Assembly: GCA_033961575.1 (NCBI GenBank)
Contig: CM066730.1
Location: forward strand, 152,609,523-152,673,522
Origin: Aselliscus stoliczkanus
Taxonomy: Eukaryota > Chordata > Mammalia > Chiroptera > Hipposideridae
Length of the DNA stretch: 64,000 bases
Direction of reading: 5' to 3'
Part shown: piece after piece, positions 53,175-63,034 of the stretch
Layout of the letters: every line of letters starts with the position of its first letter
Numbering within the stretch: the stretch's first letter is position 1
Notes under the pieces: model-generated
What the model was told of the DNA's origin: nothing
Databases searched by the model: none
What the model saw: the letters and a program-made list of their open reading frames with translations, nothing else
Translations under genes and position numbers: made by a program

Positions 53175-53279
53175 GGCTGGCTGAGTGACGCGGTGGTTAA
53201 GCGCTGGCTTGGGACGCCAGCGGCCCCGGTTCGGGTCCCACGTATGAGGGCCACTGACGCTGTCCTAAAAAGAAACTAA
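53175..53279 (+). mobile_element. Short tRNA-derived SINE (monomer), youngest-looking copy
   Basis: GGCTGGCTGAGTGACGCGGT head, GGTTAAGCGCTGGC, an anticodon-like arm CTGGC/GCCAG with loop TTGGGAC, intact B-box GGTTCGGGTCC at 53228-53238, GAGGGCCACTGACGCTGTCC, and a short A-rich tail. A perfect 15-bp target duplication AAATCTGATGTACAG lies at 53160-53174 and 53280-53294. It keeps several CpG sites, consistent with recent insertion. Confidence 0.95.
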
Positions 53280-53410
53280 AAATCTGATGTACAGCCTGCC
53301 ATATGTGTTAAGTGCCATGGGGAAAGTGGGGAAGGGGCCTGGGAAGGTGTGGAGTTGTGATGGTCTATAGGGTGAGAGCCTTGCTGAGGTCTGGAGCTAA
53401 AAGTCCCATT
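53280..53410 (-). repeat. L2 LINE 3' end, right of SINE
   Basis: 'gccatatgtgttaagtgcca', 'tggggaaagtggggaagg', 'gatggtctatagggtgagag', in register with the left part. Confidence 0.7.
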
Positions 53411-53469
53411 TCAGTTTGCTTCTTGCCTTAAATTTTCCAACATAGTTTTTGAGATTCGAATTACAAAAT

Positions 53470-53648
53470 GAGTTAACACTAAATGTTAACTTCCAAACAA
53501 AGATAACAGCGAACCATACTGGTGTTACTGTTGAGGGTGCGAGGTTCAGAGACCTGCCCAAAGACACTCAGCCAATAGGTGGAGGAGCCAGATATTGACT
53601 GTCATCTGGCTGACTCAAAACCTTGTGCCATTTCCACTGGGCTAAGTT
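53470..53648 (-). repeat. MIR SINE, antisense
   Basis: 'gttcagagacctgcccaaag', 'acactcagccaataggtgga', 'ggagccagatattgactgtc', 'tcaaaaccttgtgccatttc'. Confidence 0.75.
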
Positions 53649-54290
53649 TCAGGACACGTCAGAGTTAAGCAACATGGGAAGAGCGCAAAGTTGAATGATG
53701 GGGACCTCCCTCTCTGGGGAGACCTTACAACAGGAGAATTCAAGAGTGAGAAAGGAACAAAGTTGTAGACTGAGGGAAGAAGGGTTTATAAATAGCTGCG
53801 GGAAAGAGGAAGGCTGAAAAAGGAACAAAGCTGTGGGGCCAGGGAGAGAAACATTAATTAATTGAAATAAGTCAGACTGCTCAGTCATGTTTTTCTAGCA
53901 CTCAGAAGGCTGGAACCCTCCTCCCCTAAGTAGCTGGGGCTCCCTAATTCCAGAAATAAGCAAAGGGTCAGTCATCCAAGAAGCCCGAGAGGCAAGAGTA
54001 AAAGGGGTTGCAAAATTGCAAAGCCACATTGCTGCACACTCTGAGGTTGGCTTGCTTGGCAAAGGGTGACACCATGGACGTCCTGGATTCTCTGAAAATG
54101 CAAGGTCATGGACACCCAGCACACATACTGATTCAGCCGGTGTACCATACCACCCACGCCTGTGGTGATGGCCTAAAACTGATTATTAGGATGACCCTGA
54201 GTCATGAGGGAAAACTGGGATTGCTCTGAGGACATCTACTGAGCCAGGGACAAGTGTAAAATGTCCACTTTCTGTTGCCTCTTCTGGCCT
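53649..54290. other. Unassigned sequence
   Basis: No gene or clear repeat. A short TTAATTAATTG at about 53854 adds to AT-core-rich text. Confidence 0.35.
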
Positions 54291-54292
54291 CC

Positions 54293-54450
54293 TACTAGAG
54301 ACTGATAGATTGTCAAAGCTTTTCCATGGTTGTCTCCCCGCCGGACTGCAGAGCCCGGAGGACAGGTTGCTCTCTCTGTCTGCCGTGCCTGGCATGATGT
54401 CTTTCCCATAGGAGGGATGCAAAGGTATTTGTAGATTGAATACGGAGTCC
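54293..54450 (+). repeat. L2 LINE 3' region, sense
   Basis: 'gtctccccgccggactgcag', 'ggaggacaggttgctctctc', 'tgtctgccgtgcctggcatg', 'aggagggatgcaaaggtatt', 'tgtagattg'. Confidence 0.65.
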
Positions 54451-54712
54451 TATTTCCAGCAAAAAGGTTCAGACGAAAAGCTTTTGCCCTTGGAGAACTC
54501 ATCTTTTGTATTCAAACCACCAACCCAGCAGCCCAGACCCTCTAACCCTGGAATTGTAGCTCTAGACAATGGAGACAGGAGTTATCCACCTGAAATTTCT
54601 TTCTAGGGCTTCACCTGTGGCATCCCTCTGGCTTTCTCAGCATTGAAGGCTGAGTCACCTCTGGCCCCTCCTGCCCTCACTTTACCTTTACCCTGTCCTG
54701 TCTCCTGCTTTC
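54451..54712. other. Unassigned sequence
   Basis: No recognised feature. Confidence 0.3.
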
Positions 54713-54714
54713 TG

Positions 54715-55250
54715 ATTTTGTTCAGGCCCTCTGGGGTGAGTATGGCGATCCCCTTCCATCTCCCAACTGGTTAGCTAGTCTCCCCCAGCCATCTTACGCT
54801 CACCTCCCACGTTCAAATTCCCAAAGCCTAGTTGGGCTCCAGCTCTTCCCTCCTCAGAAGCTCCCGTTGGCTCCCCCTTGTTTTCCCATATTGGACGTGT
54901 TCCTTTCACATCCCTCACATGTTCAGAGCTCCTTCTATATCACCTGTCTCCAGCCCACCTGTCCCAGCTCATCTCCTCCTGCTTTTCCCATCTATAATGG
55001 GACTCTGAGGCCATGGGCCCAGCACCTGTGCTTTCCAGCCCCTGCGCCTGGGCTCCTGCAGTGTCCTCTGCAGGGCGAGCCTTCCCTCCCCTGGCCCCAG
55101 GCCTCATCCTGTCCTTCAGTGCTGAGCCACAAAGCTGCTTGCCTGCTCCTCCTCCTGCCTTCTGTTGGTTGGGATCATATCCTTCCTGAACCTCCACAAT
55201 ATTTCATCTTCAAGCACCAAGTTGCAGTTATCATTTTATGATCTTACCTC
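54715..55250 (+). repeat. L2 LINE region, sense (tentative)
   Basis: Pyrimidine-rich text with 'gttcaaattcccaaagccta', 'gaagctcccgttggctcccc' and 'ccctcacatgttcagagctc' resembles the 5' side of the L2 3' region. Diverged. The 124-codon frame at 54867-55241 lies inside it. Confidence 0.45.
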
Positions 55251-55255
55251 CCCTA

Positions 55256-55500
55256 AAGCGGTCTCTAAACTTTATTAATTGTATACTCCTCTAGCAAAAG
55301 TATTTTTGAGAACACACTCTAGCATGTATATACTTTACTTACATAGAAATTGAACTGCTGTGCTAATGTGTTTTGTACGTACTACAACACACAAAAAATA
55401 GGAATTTACAGAAGGATGTGATAAACATTGAAATAAAAGCCCTGGTATTTTCTTCCTGTACCAAAGAACCACTGTGTACACTGAACTTCGGAGACCACTG
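55256..55500. mobile_element. DNA transposon relic with terminal inverted repeats (hAT-like)
   Basis: The left end AGCGGTCTCTAAACTTT and the right end read inward AGTGGTCTCCGAAGTT match at most positions, so terminal inverted repeats about 16 bp long bound a 245-bp AT-rich interior. No coding trace. Non-autonomous MITE of the hAT type is the best reading. Confidence 0.7.
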
Positions 55501-56160
55501 GTCTAAGGAGTGATAGGTGCTCAGGCTGCAGGGACAGGAAGCTGGGGTTCGGGAGGGGGTGGGGCATCCAGCTGGGAATGGATGCAGGCAGGAGGGCCAA
55601 GCAGGCCTGAGAGAAGAGGAGCGCTCCCTGGGCGGCTGCTCATGCCCACTGGATCCAGAAAAGGGCACAGCAAACCAGACCAAGCGTGGCAGCTGGGGGA
55701 AGATTCAGGGGACCTCTGGGCAACAGGGAAACAGCAGCTGGGCAGGGTGGCCACCCCTAGGAGTCCAGGCTCTCTTCAGATGCCAGGCCACGTCCTCAGG
55801 GAACAGAGGCCTCAGGGGAACGGGGCAGGCTGTCAGCAGCGTGCCCCCTTGAGAGTGTGTCTCAACTAGAAGTGGCAGCTCATAGCAGAGATGCTAATGC
55901 AATGTGAAAGAGAGGGTCCCTGAATCCCGCAGTAATTGATGGATAGGAAACTAAAGCCCAGGGGAAGGTGCCCATGGGGCCATGGCACTCTTGATGTGTG
56001 AACTCTCCTTGAACTTGGCCTCTAGTTTGTATTAGTGTCCATACACTCAGGCACCCCTGGCACCATCCTGCAGGCCTGCAGACCCAGCTGCCCAGATGAG
56101 GCTGCTCCTGCAGAATTGAGATGGTTGGGCTCCGGGAAGGAGAGGCAGCTTCCACTAAGC
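55501..56160. other. Unassigned GC-rich sequence
   Basis: Frames of about 110-119 codons on the plus strand (55510-55869) and 108 on the minus strand (55880-56206) show no domain. No gene is called. Confidence 0.4.
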
Positions 56161-56164
56161 CCCC

Positions 56165-56297
56165 AGCCCCCAACACATACATGCACACAGGCATGCAAAC
56201 ACACATACATACACTGGCATATGTACATCACTCATGCACCCCTCACACATGCACACATGTGCACGCACACACTCGCATGCACGCATGCAAACACATC
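56165..56297. repeat. Imperfect CA/CATG-rich tandem region
   Basis: Degraded CA, CATA and GCACAC units. The alternating purine-pyrimidine character is weaker than in the tract at 35666. Confidence 0.85.
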
Positions 56298-56812
56298 AGG
56301 TGGAACCTCTCTCTGTTAGGACCCCTTCACCAGCAACGTTCTTTCCAGGGATCCCTGTAAGCTCCCTGCCCCTCACCGCCTTCACCACAGTGGCAGAGTA
56401 GCAGCCTCAGTGCCTCCATGTCTGGCCACGTGCACTTCTTCCCAGGGCATCTTTCCTTTTCAACAAAGAGCATGGTCTAATTTTGAGAAGGGAGGTAAAG
56501 TAGGGCGAGGGATGGGTCAGGGTTGAAGGCCAGCCCGGGAGGGCTCATGCCTGCCCCTCACTGCTTTCTGAGCCACAAGAGAGCTGAGGAGGCTTGAGGG
56601 GAACCAGGTGTCTGGGCCTTGTCAGTGCATTGCTCTGCTCTTTCCTGGATGCCGACGTGAGCTCTGACTATGCCATTCACCAGACTGTAGGACTGGGGAG
56701 AGGCATTGTGGGAGGGTTCTGGCATGTCCCTGGTACAGCTGTGGGAGAGGATCCACAAGCCCCACGTCCCCATACCATGATCAGCCCCAAGGGCCAACGC
56801 TCCAATGGAAAG
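56298..56812. other. Unassigned sequence
   Basis: No gene or clear repeat. Confidence 0.35.
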
Positions 56813-56814
56813 GA

Positions 56815-56935
56815 AATTCATTCTTTCATTTATTCAGTACCTTCTGTATAATAGGCACTAGAGAAAATGCACACACACAAACACTAGAACCTATACTCCA
56901 GTTTGCACAAAGTGCATGGAGCATAGAGGAAGAAA
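56815..56935 (-). repeat. L2 LINE 3' end, antisense
   Basis: 'ttcattctttcatttattca', 'gtaccttctgtataataggc', 'actagagaaaatgcaca', 'acactagaacctatactcca'. Confidence 0.65.
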
Positions 56936-57140
56936 TAATCCGGGGGTTAGTTGTGTCCATGTGAGAGAGCAGGGTCCCAGCAGAAAAGCACTGAGAGCGA
57001 GGAAAGGAAGGTGAGGAGGGGAGGGCATGAACAGGGTGTAAGCGGAGAAAGTGAGCATACTCCTTTCACCACCAGTATTGCAAAGAGATGGCAGCATTTT
57101 ACAACAGTAGCTGAATTGGTGTGGTTTTGCAGCTACTGCT
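56936..57140. other. Unassigned sequence, possibly L2-derived
   Basis: Contains 'gtgagagagcagggtcccag' and 'gggcatgaacagggtgtaag', possibly the inner part of the L2 copy to the left. Confidence 0.3.
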
Positions 57141-57142
57141 TT

Positions 57143-57190
57143 GCATGAATTGACTAATTTAATACAACAGCCCTATGTGACACGTACTCT
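57143..57190 (-). repeat. MIR SINE, left of SINE insertion
   Basis: 'tgcatgaattgactaattta' and 'atacaacagccctatgtgac' are the antisense MIR 3' half. The MIR resumes at 57624. Confidence 0.7.
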
Positions 57191-57623
57191 TTTTTTTTTT
57201 TTAAGATTTTATTGGGGAATTGGGGGAGGGGAACAGCATTGGGGATTTGGGGAAGGGGAACAGACAAGTTGCTGTCTTTTTTGTTCTTCGGTCTAGTTGC
57301 GGAGGACGTTGCTTCACTGGCCCATGTTGGTATCGTCATTGCACTCTTCCCGGATGAGGCAAATTGGTCTCTGGTCTCTGGATGGCCGCTCACCGTGGCT
57401 CTTGGCAGCTCACGCTGGCTGCTGGCCACTCACTGTAGCCTATGGCAGCCCACTGCAGCAGGGGCTGCAGCCCACACCATCACCGGGGCTCACACAGCCC
57501 AGCTCCAGGTAGAACTGTTGTTAGGTGCAGAGGGCAGTGTCACTGGCCCTCACATGTGGGATCCGAACCGGGGCCGCTGGCATCCCAAACCAGCTCTTAA
57601 CCAATGCACCACTCTGCCGGGCC
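57191..57623 (-). mobile_element. Composite tRNA-derived SINE, full length
   Basis: Minus strand: GGCCCGGCAGAGTGGTGC head, GTTAAGAGCTGGTTTGGGAT, B-box CGGTTCGGATCCC, GAGGGCCAGTGACACTGCCC, body with GAGCTGGGCTGTGTGAGC, then AAGAACAAAAAAGACAGC, CTTGTCTGTTCCCC and CCCCAATTCCCCAATAAAAT with poly-A. Target duplication GTGACACGTACTCTT / GTGGCACGTACTCTT. This copy lacks the AGCTCTGAGCA segment. A duplicated GGGGA/TTGGGGAA tail block is seen at about 57217-57255. Confidence 0.93.
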
Positions 57624-57722
57624 TGTGGCACGTACTCTTATTCACCCTGTTTTATAGATGAGGAGACTGAGGCTCCAAGAGGCTAAGTAATTGCCCGAGG
57701 ATTTCTAATCACGGAGTGATAG
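57624..57722 (-). repeat. MIR SINE, right of SINE insertion
   Basis: 'ttattcaccctgttttatag', 'atgaggagactgaggctcca', 'agaggctaagtaattgcccg', 'aatcacggagtgataggg'. Confidence 0.85.
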
Positions 57723-57992
57723 GGACAAATGGACCCTGCACAATCCCTCTCCTCTCAGCCTCAATCTCAATTGTAACTGATTTAATACTCAGAACACCCT
57801 TTGAGATCTTACAGCGGGGCCCAAGGTACAAAGAACTGAGTGACCAGCACGTGGTCTCAAAGCTCTTAGGGGTAACAGTCTGACCTGCGCCCAGCTCTCC
57901 TAGACCCCCACATCTTTTTATTCTGTTGCAGTCTCCCCAGATGCCAGGGCACAAGCTAGGGTGCCAGGTGCCTCATAAGAGTAAGTGAGGTT
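57723..57992. other. Unassigned sequence
   Basis: No recognised feature. Confidence 0.3.
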
Positions 57993-57994
57993 GG

Positions 57995-58600
57995 AAAACA
58001 GTTTGGAGGTTCCTGAATAAGTTCATCATACTTACCTGTGATCCAGCAATTCCTGTCCTAGGTTATACCCCCAATGACTGGAACACAGACTTTTAAACAA
58101 AAACTTGTACATCAGTGTGTAGAGCAACACTATTCACAACAGCCAAAATATGGAAACAGCCCCAATATCCATCAACAGATGACCAGATAAAGGAAATGTA
58201 GTATATTCATACACTGGAATAGTCTTCAACCATAAAAAGATGAAATTCTGACATATGCCACAACATGGATGAACCTTAAAAACATTATATTCAGTGAAAG
58301 AGGCCAGACAAAAAGATTGCAAACTGTATGATGCCATTTCTATGAAATACCCAGAATAGGTAAACCGATGGAGACAGAAAGCAGATGGCTGGCCGCCAGG
58401 GGCTGTAGGAATGGGGAAATTGCGGAGTGACTGCCAATGACTATGGGGTTCCCATTGGGGTGATGAAAAAGTCCTGGCACTAGACAGCAGGGTTGGTTGC
58501 ATCACTCTGTGAATGCGCCTAATGCCAGTGAATTGTACACTTTAAAATGCTTAAAAATGTTTATGTTATGTGTTTTTACCACCATAAATAAAAATGGAGT
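57995..58600 (+). repeat. Old L1 3' end, sense
   Basis: L1 ORF2 3' end and 3' UTR phrases: 'gatccagcaattcctgtcct', 'cactattcacaacagccaaa', 'tatccatcaacagatgacca', 'aaactgtatgatgccatttc', 'ccagtgaattgtacacttta'. Coding traces are broken by stops. Confidence 0.85.
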
Positions 58601-58865
58601 GAGGGAGTCCTTGGAACTCATGAGGGACTTCTTTCTGAGAAAGCAGAGGGTCAGTGTGCCAAGGAGGAGCAATGGGCATGGTACCCCTGGTTCTCATAAA
58701 GGGGAGGCGTCTAAGAGCCTAGGGATGTCCTTAATATTCCCTGAATTTTTAAGAGAAAAGACTTCTTACAAACCAGTCATCATGAGGCCCCATGTCACTT
58801 CATCACAAACAGCACAACTACCAACCTGTCCACCGTGATACCGTTTTGGATTTCTGCCCACACCC
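58601..58865. other. Unassigned sequence
   Basis: No recognised feature. Confidence 0.3.
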
Positions 58866-58867
58866 AG

Positions 58868-59055
58868 CCTGCAGTCTCCCAAACCCCACTGTGCATCACA
58901 GTCACTCAGGAAGTTTTGTGAAATGACAGGTTCCTGGGCCTCATCTGCAGGGATTCAGGCGCAGTGGGCTGAGGTCAGGAGCCTGTAGTTTATGAAGCTT
59001 CCTGGGAATTGCGCTGCGGCCGGTCCTCCGACTGCTCTTGGGAACCAGGGCCTGG
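58868..59055. mobile_element. MER5-like hAT relic (diverged)
   Basis: 'gtgcatcacagtcactcagg', 'aagttttgtgaaatgacagg', 'ttcctgggcctcatctgcag', 'attcaggcgcagtgggctga'. The order matches MER5A: fewer matches than the copy at 63680. Confidence 0.6.
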
Positions 59056-59475
59056 CCCACTGAGGTGTCGAAGGCCATGTATGAGAAAGACCCTGGCAGT
59101 GAGATGTGTTTGCAGATCTCCACCCTCAGACTGTCTCTGGTGGCCCTACTTACCCTTTCCCTGCGGACCCCGTATCCAGCACCGCTCCTGCTCTGAATGT
59201 CATCCCACCAACTCCCCGGCTCTTAGGGGTCCACACAGTGGTCCAAATCTCTTTCAAGCCTTCTCACTTTAAAACAGTGTCCCTCAGACCAAAGTCCTGG
59301 AAACTCAGCCCTTGGGAAGGGCCCCGGGGACCCACCAAATCTGTCCATTCCGGGGCAGGCAGCCTTGGTTGGGTGTGACCAAACTGTATTCACCCCAGAT
59401 TTGTCCAGTTCAGACTGGAGGGCTCCACAGAACATTGTACACTTTGTGATTGTTTACTTTCTAAAAAGATATTCC
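59056..59475. other. Unassigned sequence
   Basis: No gene. Frames of 87-90 codons at 59009-59378 overlap the MER5-like relic and lack motifs. Confidence 0.35.
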
Positions 59476-59479
59476 ATGA

Positions 59480-59629
59480 ACCACACAATATTATTAAAAA
59501 GTAGAAAATACAAATAAACTGAAGGGGGTATAATTAATTAACCTAAACCCGTCTCCTCTGAGATAGCCATTGTGAATATTTTGTTATACAACTTTCTAGA
59601 CCTTTTCCTCTGCAAATGTGTGTGTGATC
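59480..59629 (-). repeat. Old L1/HAL1 LINE, antisense, part 1
   Basis: 'tattattaaaaagtagaaaa', 'gatagccattgtgaatattt', 'atacaactttctagaccttt' match the antisense HAL1/L1 3' region. Interrupted by an L2 fragment at 59630. Confidence 0.6.
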
Positions 59630-59755
59630 TCTTTCTTCGACAAATAGTTATTGAGTGCCTACTCTGTGTCAGGCACTGTACTAGGAGCTAGGAATTGGGA
59701 GGAAATGATACAGATAAAAAAATATCTCTGCCCTTATGGAGCTTGTAGTCCATAT
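59630..59755 (-). repeat. L2 LINE 3' end, antisense
   Basis: 'acaaatagttattgagtgcc', 'tactctgtgtcaggcactgt', 'actaggagctaggaattggg', 'ctctgcccttatggagcttg'. Confidence 0.8.
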
Positions 59756-60065
59756 ATTTGTATTTTTTTTAATGATGTGCTACTTTGAAGCAACCTTTTT
59801 TCCCTTAATGGTATATTGTGTGTCTTTCCATATCAATGAATGCAGACCTACATTATCAGTTTCATGATTGTATACTCTTCCATTTGGTATATTTATAATA
59901 ATCTATTTAACCACCTATGGCATCAAGTGGTGTGGTCTAATTTTTCACTATTATAAACAAGCCTGAGATGATCGTCTTTATCTAGTGATTTTTGATGCCT
60001 TTTTCATAATAACTTAGGAGACATTTGTAAAAGTGAAATTTTGAGGTCAAAGGATATGCACTTCT
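59756..60065 (-). repeat. Old L1/HAL1 LINE, antisense, part 2
   Basis: 'ttcccttaatggtatattgt', 'gtgtctttccatatcaatga', 'ttttcactattataaacaag', 'gaggtcaaaggatatgcact'. Confidence 0.65.
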
Positions 60066-60067
60066 TT

Positions 60068-61604
60068 TTCTGTTCTCAGAACAGTTCTTTTATTAAGCCT
60101 TTTTATTTCGAAATGTGATTACAGATTCACAAGTTGCAAAGAGAGTGCAGAAAGGTCCCGTGTGCCTTTCACCCAGTTTTGCCCAGTGGTTGCACCTTAT
60201 ATAACTATAGCACAATATCAAAACAAGGAGCTGACATTGTTACAAATGTGTGCATATAGTTCTATATATTTTTTTGTCACGCATGGATTCATATACCCAC
60301 CACCCAAATCAAAATATAGAACGATTCCATCCCCCAGAAGACCTTCCTCGTGCTGACCTTTATGGTCATACCCAACCCTCACCCCCAACCATTCCCAGCT
60401 GCTGGCAACCACTAATTTGTACTCCATCTATATAATGCAGTAATTTCAAGAATGTTCTGTAAATTGAGTCATACATTATATGACCTTTTGAGCATTTTTT
60501 TTTTAAAACTCAGCGTATTGCCTTTGAGATCCACCCAAGTTGTGTGTATCCCTAGCCTGTTTCTTTTTAATGCTGGATAGTGTTCCATGGTGCGGATGTA
60601 CCACAGTCTATCTAACTACTCACCTACCCAAGGGCAGTGGTTTGCTTTTTACAAGTGAGGCTTCTAGGAATATTTGTGTGCAGGTTATATGGGAAAAAGT
60701 TTGCATTTCTCTGAGAGAAATGCCCAGGGGTACTGTTGTTGGATCCTTTGCTAAGTGTACATTTTGTTTTTTAAGAAAATGCCGAAATGTTTTTCAGAGT
60801 AGATGTGCCATTTTACATTCCCACCAACAATGTATGAGAGACCAGTTTCTCTATATCCTCACCAGCATTTGGTATTGTCAATATATATTTTTTTTAATTT
60901 TAGCTGTTTTAATAGCTGTGTATTGATATTTCATGATGGTTTTAATTAGCTTTTGGCTACTTGCTGATGATATTGATTATCTTCTCATGTGTTTATTTAC
61001 TTCTGTATATCCTCTTTGGTACAATGTTTGTTGATGTCTTTAGGCCATTTTCTAATTGGGTTGTTTATTTTTCTTTTTTATTGCTGGGTTTTTAGAGTTC
61101 TTTATGTGTTCTAGATACTAGTCCTTTGTCAGATATATAGTTTGCCAATATTTCCTCCCAATCTGTACCTTGTCTTTTCATCCTCTTTATAGGGTCTTTA
61201 GCTGAGCAAAAGTTTTTCATTTTCATGAGGTCCAATTTATTGATTTTTTTTTTTTTTTTGCTTTTATGGATTGTACTTTTGATATGTCTAAGAACTCTTC
61301 ACTGAGCCCTAGGTCCTAAAGATTCTCTGCTATATTATCTCAAAAAGTTTTATAGTTTTCCATTTTATGTTTAAAATCTATGACCCATTTGAGGTTAAAT
61401 TTTGTATAAAGCGTATGATTTGTGTTGTTGTTGTCTATGGATTGCCAGCTACTCCAGCAGCACTTGTTGAAAAGACCATCCTTCCTTCACTGCATTGCTT
61501 TTGCACCTTTGTCAGGGACCTGTCCTTGTGTGGAACTCGTTCTGGGTTTGCTCTCCTGGTCCTGTGGTCTAGGTGTCTATCCTTCTGTCAATACCACACA
61601 GTCC
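60068..61604 (-). pseudogene. Old L1 LINE, antisense, 3' UTR and ORF2 3' half
   Basis: Long antisense L1 text: 'agattcacaagttgcaaaga', 'gaatgttctgtaaattgagt', 'gttccatggtgcggatgtac', 'ttcccaccaacaatgtatga', 'ggtccaatttattgattttt', 'aggttaaattttgtataaag', 'ccatccttccttcactgcat'. The right part corresponds to ORF2 3' half. All frames are interrupted. It continues after the SINE at 61791. Confidence 0.85.
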
Positions 61605-61790
61605 TTTTATTAGTAGTATTTTTATTGGGGAACAGCCATGGTCATTGGTTACATGTTGCTTTCATGCTACAATGGCATAGTTGACTCTTCTAAGGAGGGC
61701 ACAGCTCATAGTGGCCCATGCGGGGATCGAACCGGCAACCTTAGTGTTATCAGCACCATACTCTAACCAACTGAGCTAATGGGTCACCCC
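61605..61790 (-). mobile_element. tRNA-Ile-derived SINE
   Basis: Minus strand: GGGTGACCCATTAGCTCAGT, TGGTTAGAGTATGGTGCTGA, TAACACTAAGG, GGTTCGATCCCCGCATGG, closely following a tRNA-Ile with anticodon-loop CTGATAA (GAT). It continues CCACTATGAGCTGTGCCCTC, a ~60-bp body and TGTTCCCCAATAAAAATA. Target duplication CAATACCACAC on both sides. The linker and tail resemble those of the composite SINEs. The tRNA part is not functional: it lacks a proper acceptor stem end. Confidence 0.92.
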
Positions 61791-61915
61791 CAATACCACA
61801 CCATCTTGATGACTCTGATTACATAAGCCTTAAAATCAGGTCAAATGATTCCTTTCTCCTTGTTTTTCTTTTTCAAAATCATTTTAGCTGTTTAGTTCCT
61901 TGGGCGTGAACTTTT
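61791..61915 (-). repeat. Old L1 LINE, antisense, right of SINE
   Basis: 'caataccacaccatcttgat', 'gactctgattacataagcct', 'ttcaaaatcattttagctgt' continue ORF2-region text of the L1 at 60068. Confidence 0.8.
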
Positions 61916-62395
61916 GAAAGGGCCTTGATAACATGTTACCCAAGTGCTCTCGAAAGGTGGTGCTAAGTTAAACTTCAGCTAGCAGGGCAGAGAACTGCTG
62001 TTTCCATACGCCCACACCGACGCGGGCTGGCATCATTCTTTTTAAATCTTTGCCTATCTGATAACTGAAAAGTTGTTTTGCATCCTTGTTTTAGATTCCA
62101 TTTCTTTGGTCGCCTTTGAATCTAGGCAGGCAGCCAGGGCTCCCAGGTCTCAGGTATAAAAGCTTGGCACCCTTGTGAGATGAAGCTTCACGTTGAAGTT
62201 TACAGAAATATCCAACTGAGAAAACAGATGGGCTTGTGTGGCATCCACCGATGACTCCTTTTCTTCCTTGCTTGTTCTTCTAGCTTCCAGGGATGAAATC
62301 CTCTGCTCAGGTAGCCACATGTGCTCACCCCCAGCAGTCATCCCTCCACAGAGAAACCCCTTCAGCACACATTCAAAGCTTGACCACATCCTACT
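61916..62395. other. Unassigned sequence
   Basis: No gene or clear repeat. Minus-strand frame of 96 codons (62150-62440) without motif. Confidence 0.35.
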
Positions 62396-62397
62396 TC

Positions 62398-63019
62398 CAT
62401 CATCACTCCCCACTGGCTTGTGTGCCACCACCTCTAGCATGAATGATTATTGCGATATGCTCCCAACAGCGTCCCGACTTCTACACTTGTCCCCCAGGAT
62501 TTGTTCTCAAGCCCGAAGCCAGAGGGTTGTGTCTGAAACACAAGTCAGAGCATCTTATGTGCTCAGTGACCTGTCTTCTCACCCAGAGTAAAAGCCAACG
62601 TTGCTGCGTCGCCCCCACGGTCCCTGCTCAGTCACCCTGCTTTAGCCGCCGTGGCACCCCTGCTCTTCCTCAAACACGCCCAGAAAGCTGTGCCATCTCG
62701 GTCTCTTTCACTATTTCTGTTTGTCTGAAAGTGAGTGCCCTCTGCCTGCGGGGGATCCCCAGGTGTCCACATACCTCACTCCTTCTCCCTGTTCCAGATT
62801 GGACCCATCACCCCAGCCCTCCCATCATGCTCTGCTTCCTCACAGCGCTCGTCACCAACTGACACACTGTGTGTATGGGATGTGCTTATTTTTTGTTTGT
62901 CTTCACTCCCAGAAGGACAGAGATTTTGTTCACTTATTTGCCTAGTGCTTCATCACTAGCATCTAATACACTGCCTGGCACATAGGAACTACTCAATCGA
63001 ATGAATGAATGAATGAATG
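62398..63019 (+). repeat. L2 LINE 3' region with (GAAT)n tail
   Basis: 'gctcttcctcaaacacgccc', 'atcatgctctgcttcctcac', 'cactcccagaaggacagaga', 'tacactgcctggcacatagg', 'aactactcaatcgaatgaat', ending in five GAAT units at 62999-63019. Confidence 0.8.
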
Positions 63020-63034
63020 GCCATCTAGAAATGA

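Noticed and set aside
55510..55869. Overlapping plus-strand frames of 119 and 111 codons
   Set aside because: Two frames are open over the same DNA, both Gly/Ser/Arg-rich, with no domain; treated as chance in GC-rich sequence.
61690..61790. Possible tRNA-Ile gene on the minus strand
   Set aside because: It is the head of a SINE with target duplications, body and A-rich tail; the acceptor stem does not pair properly.
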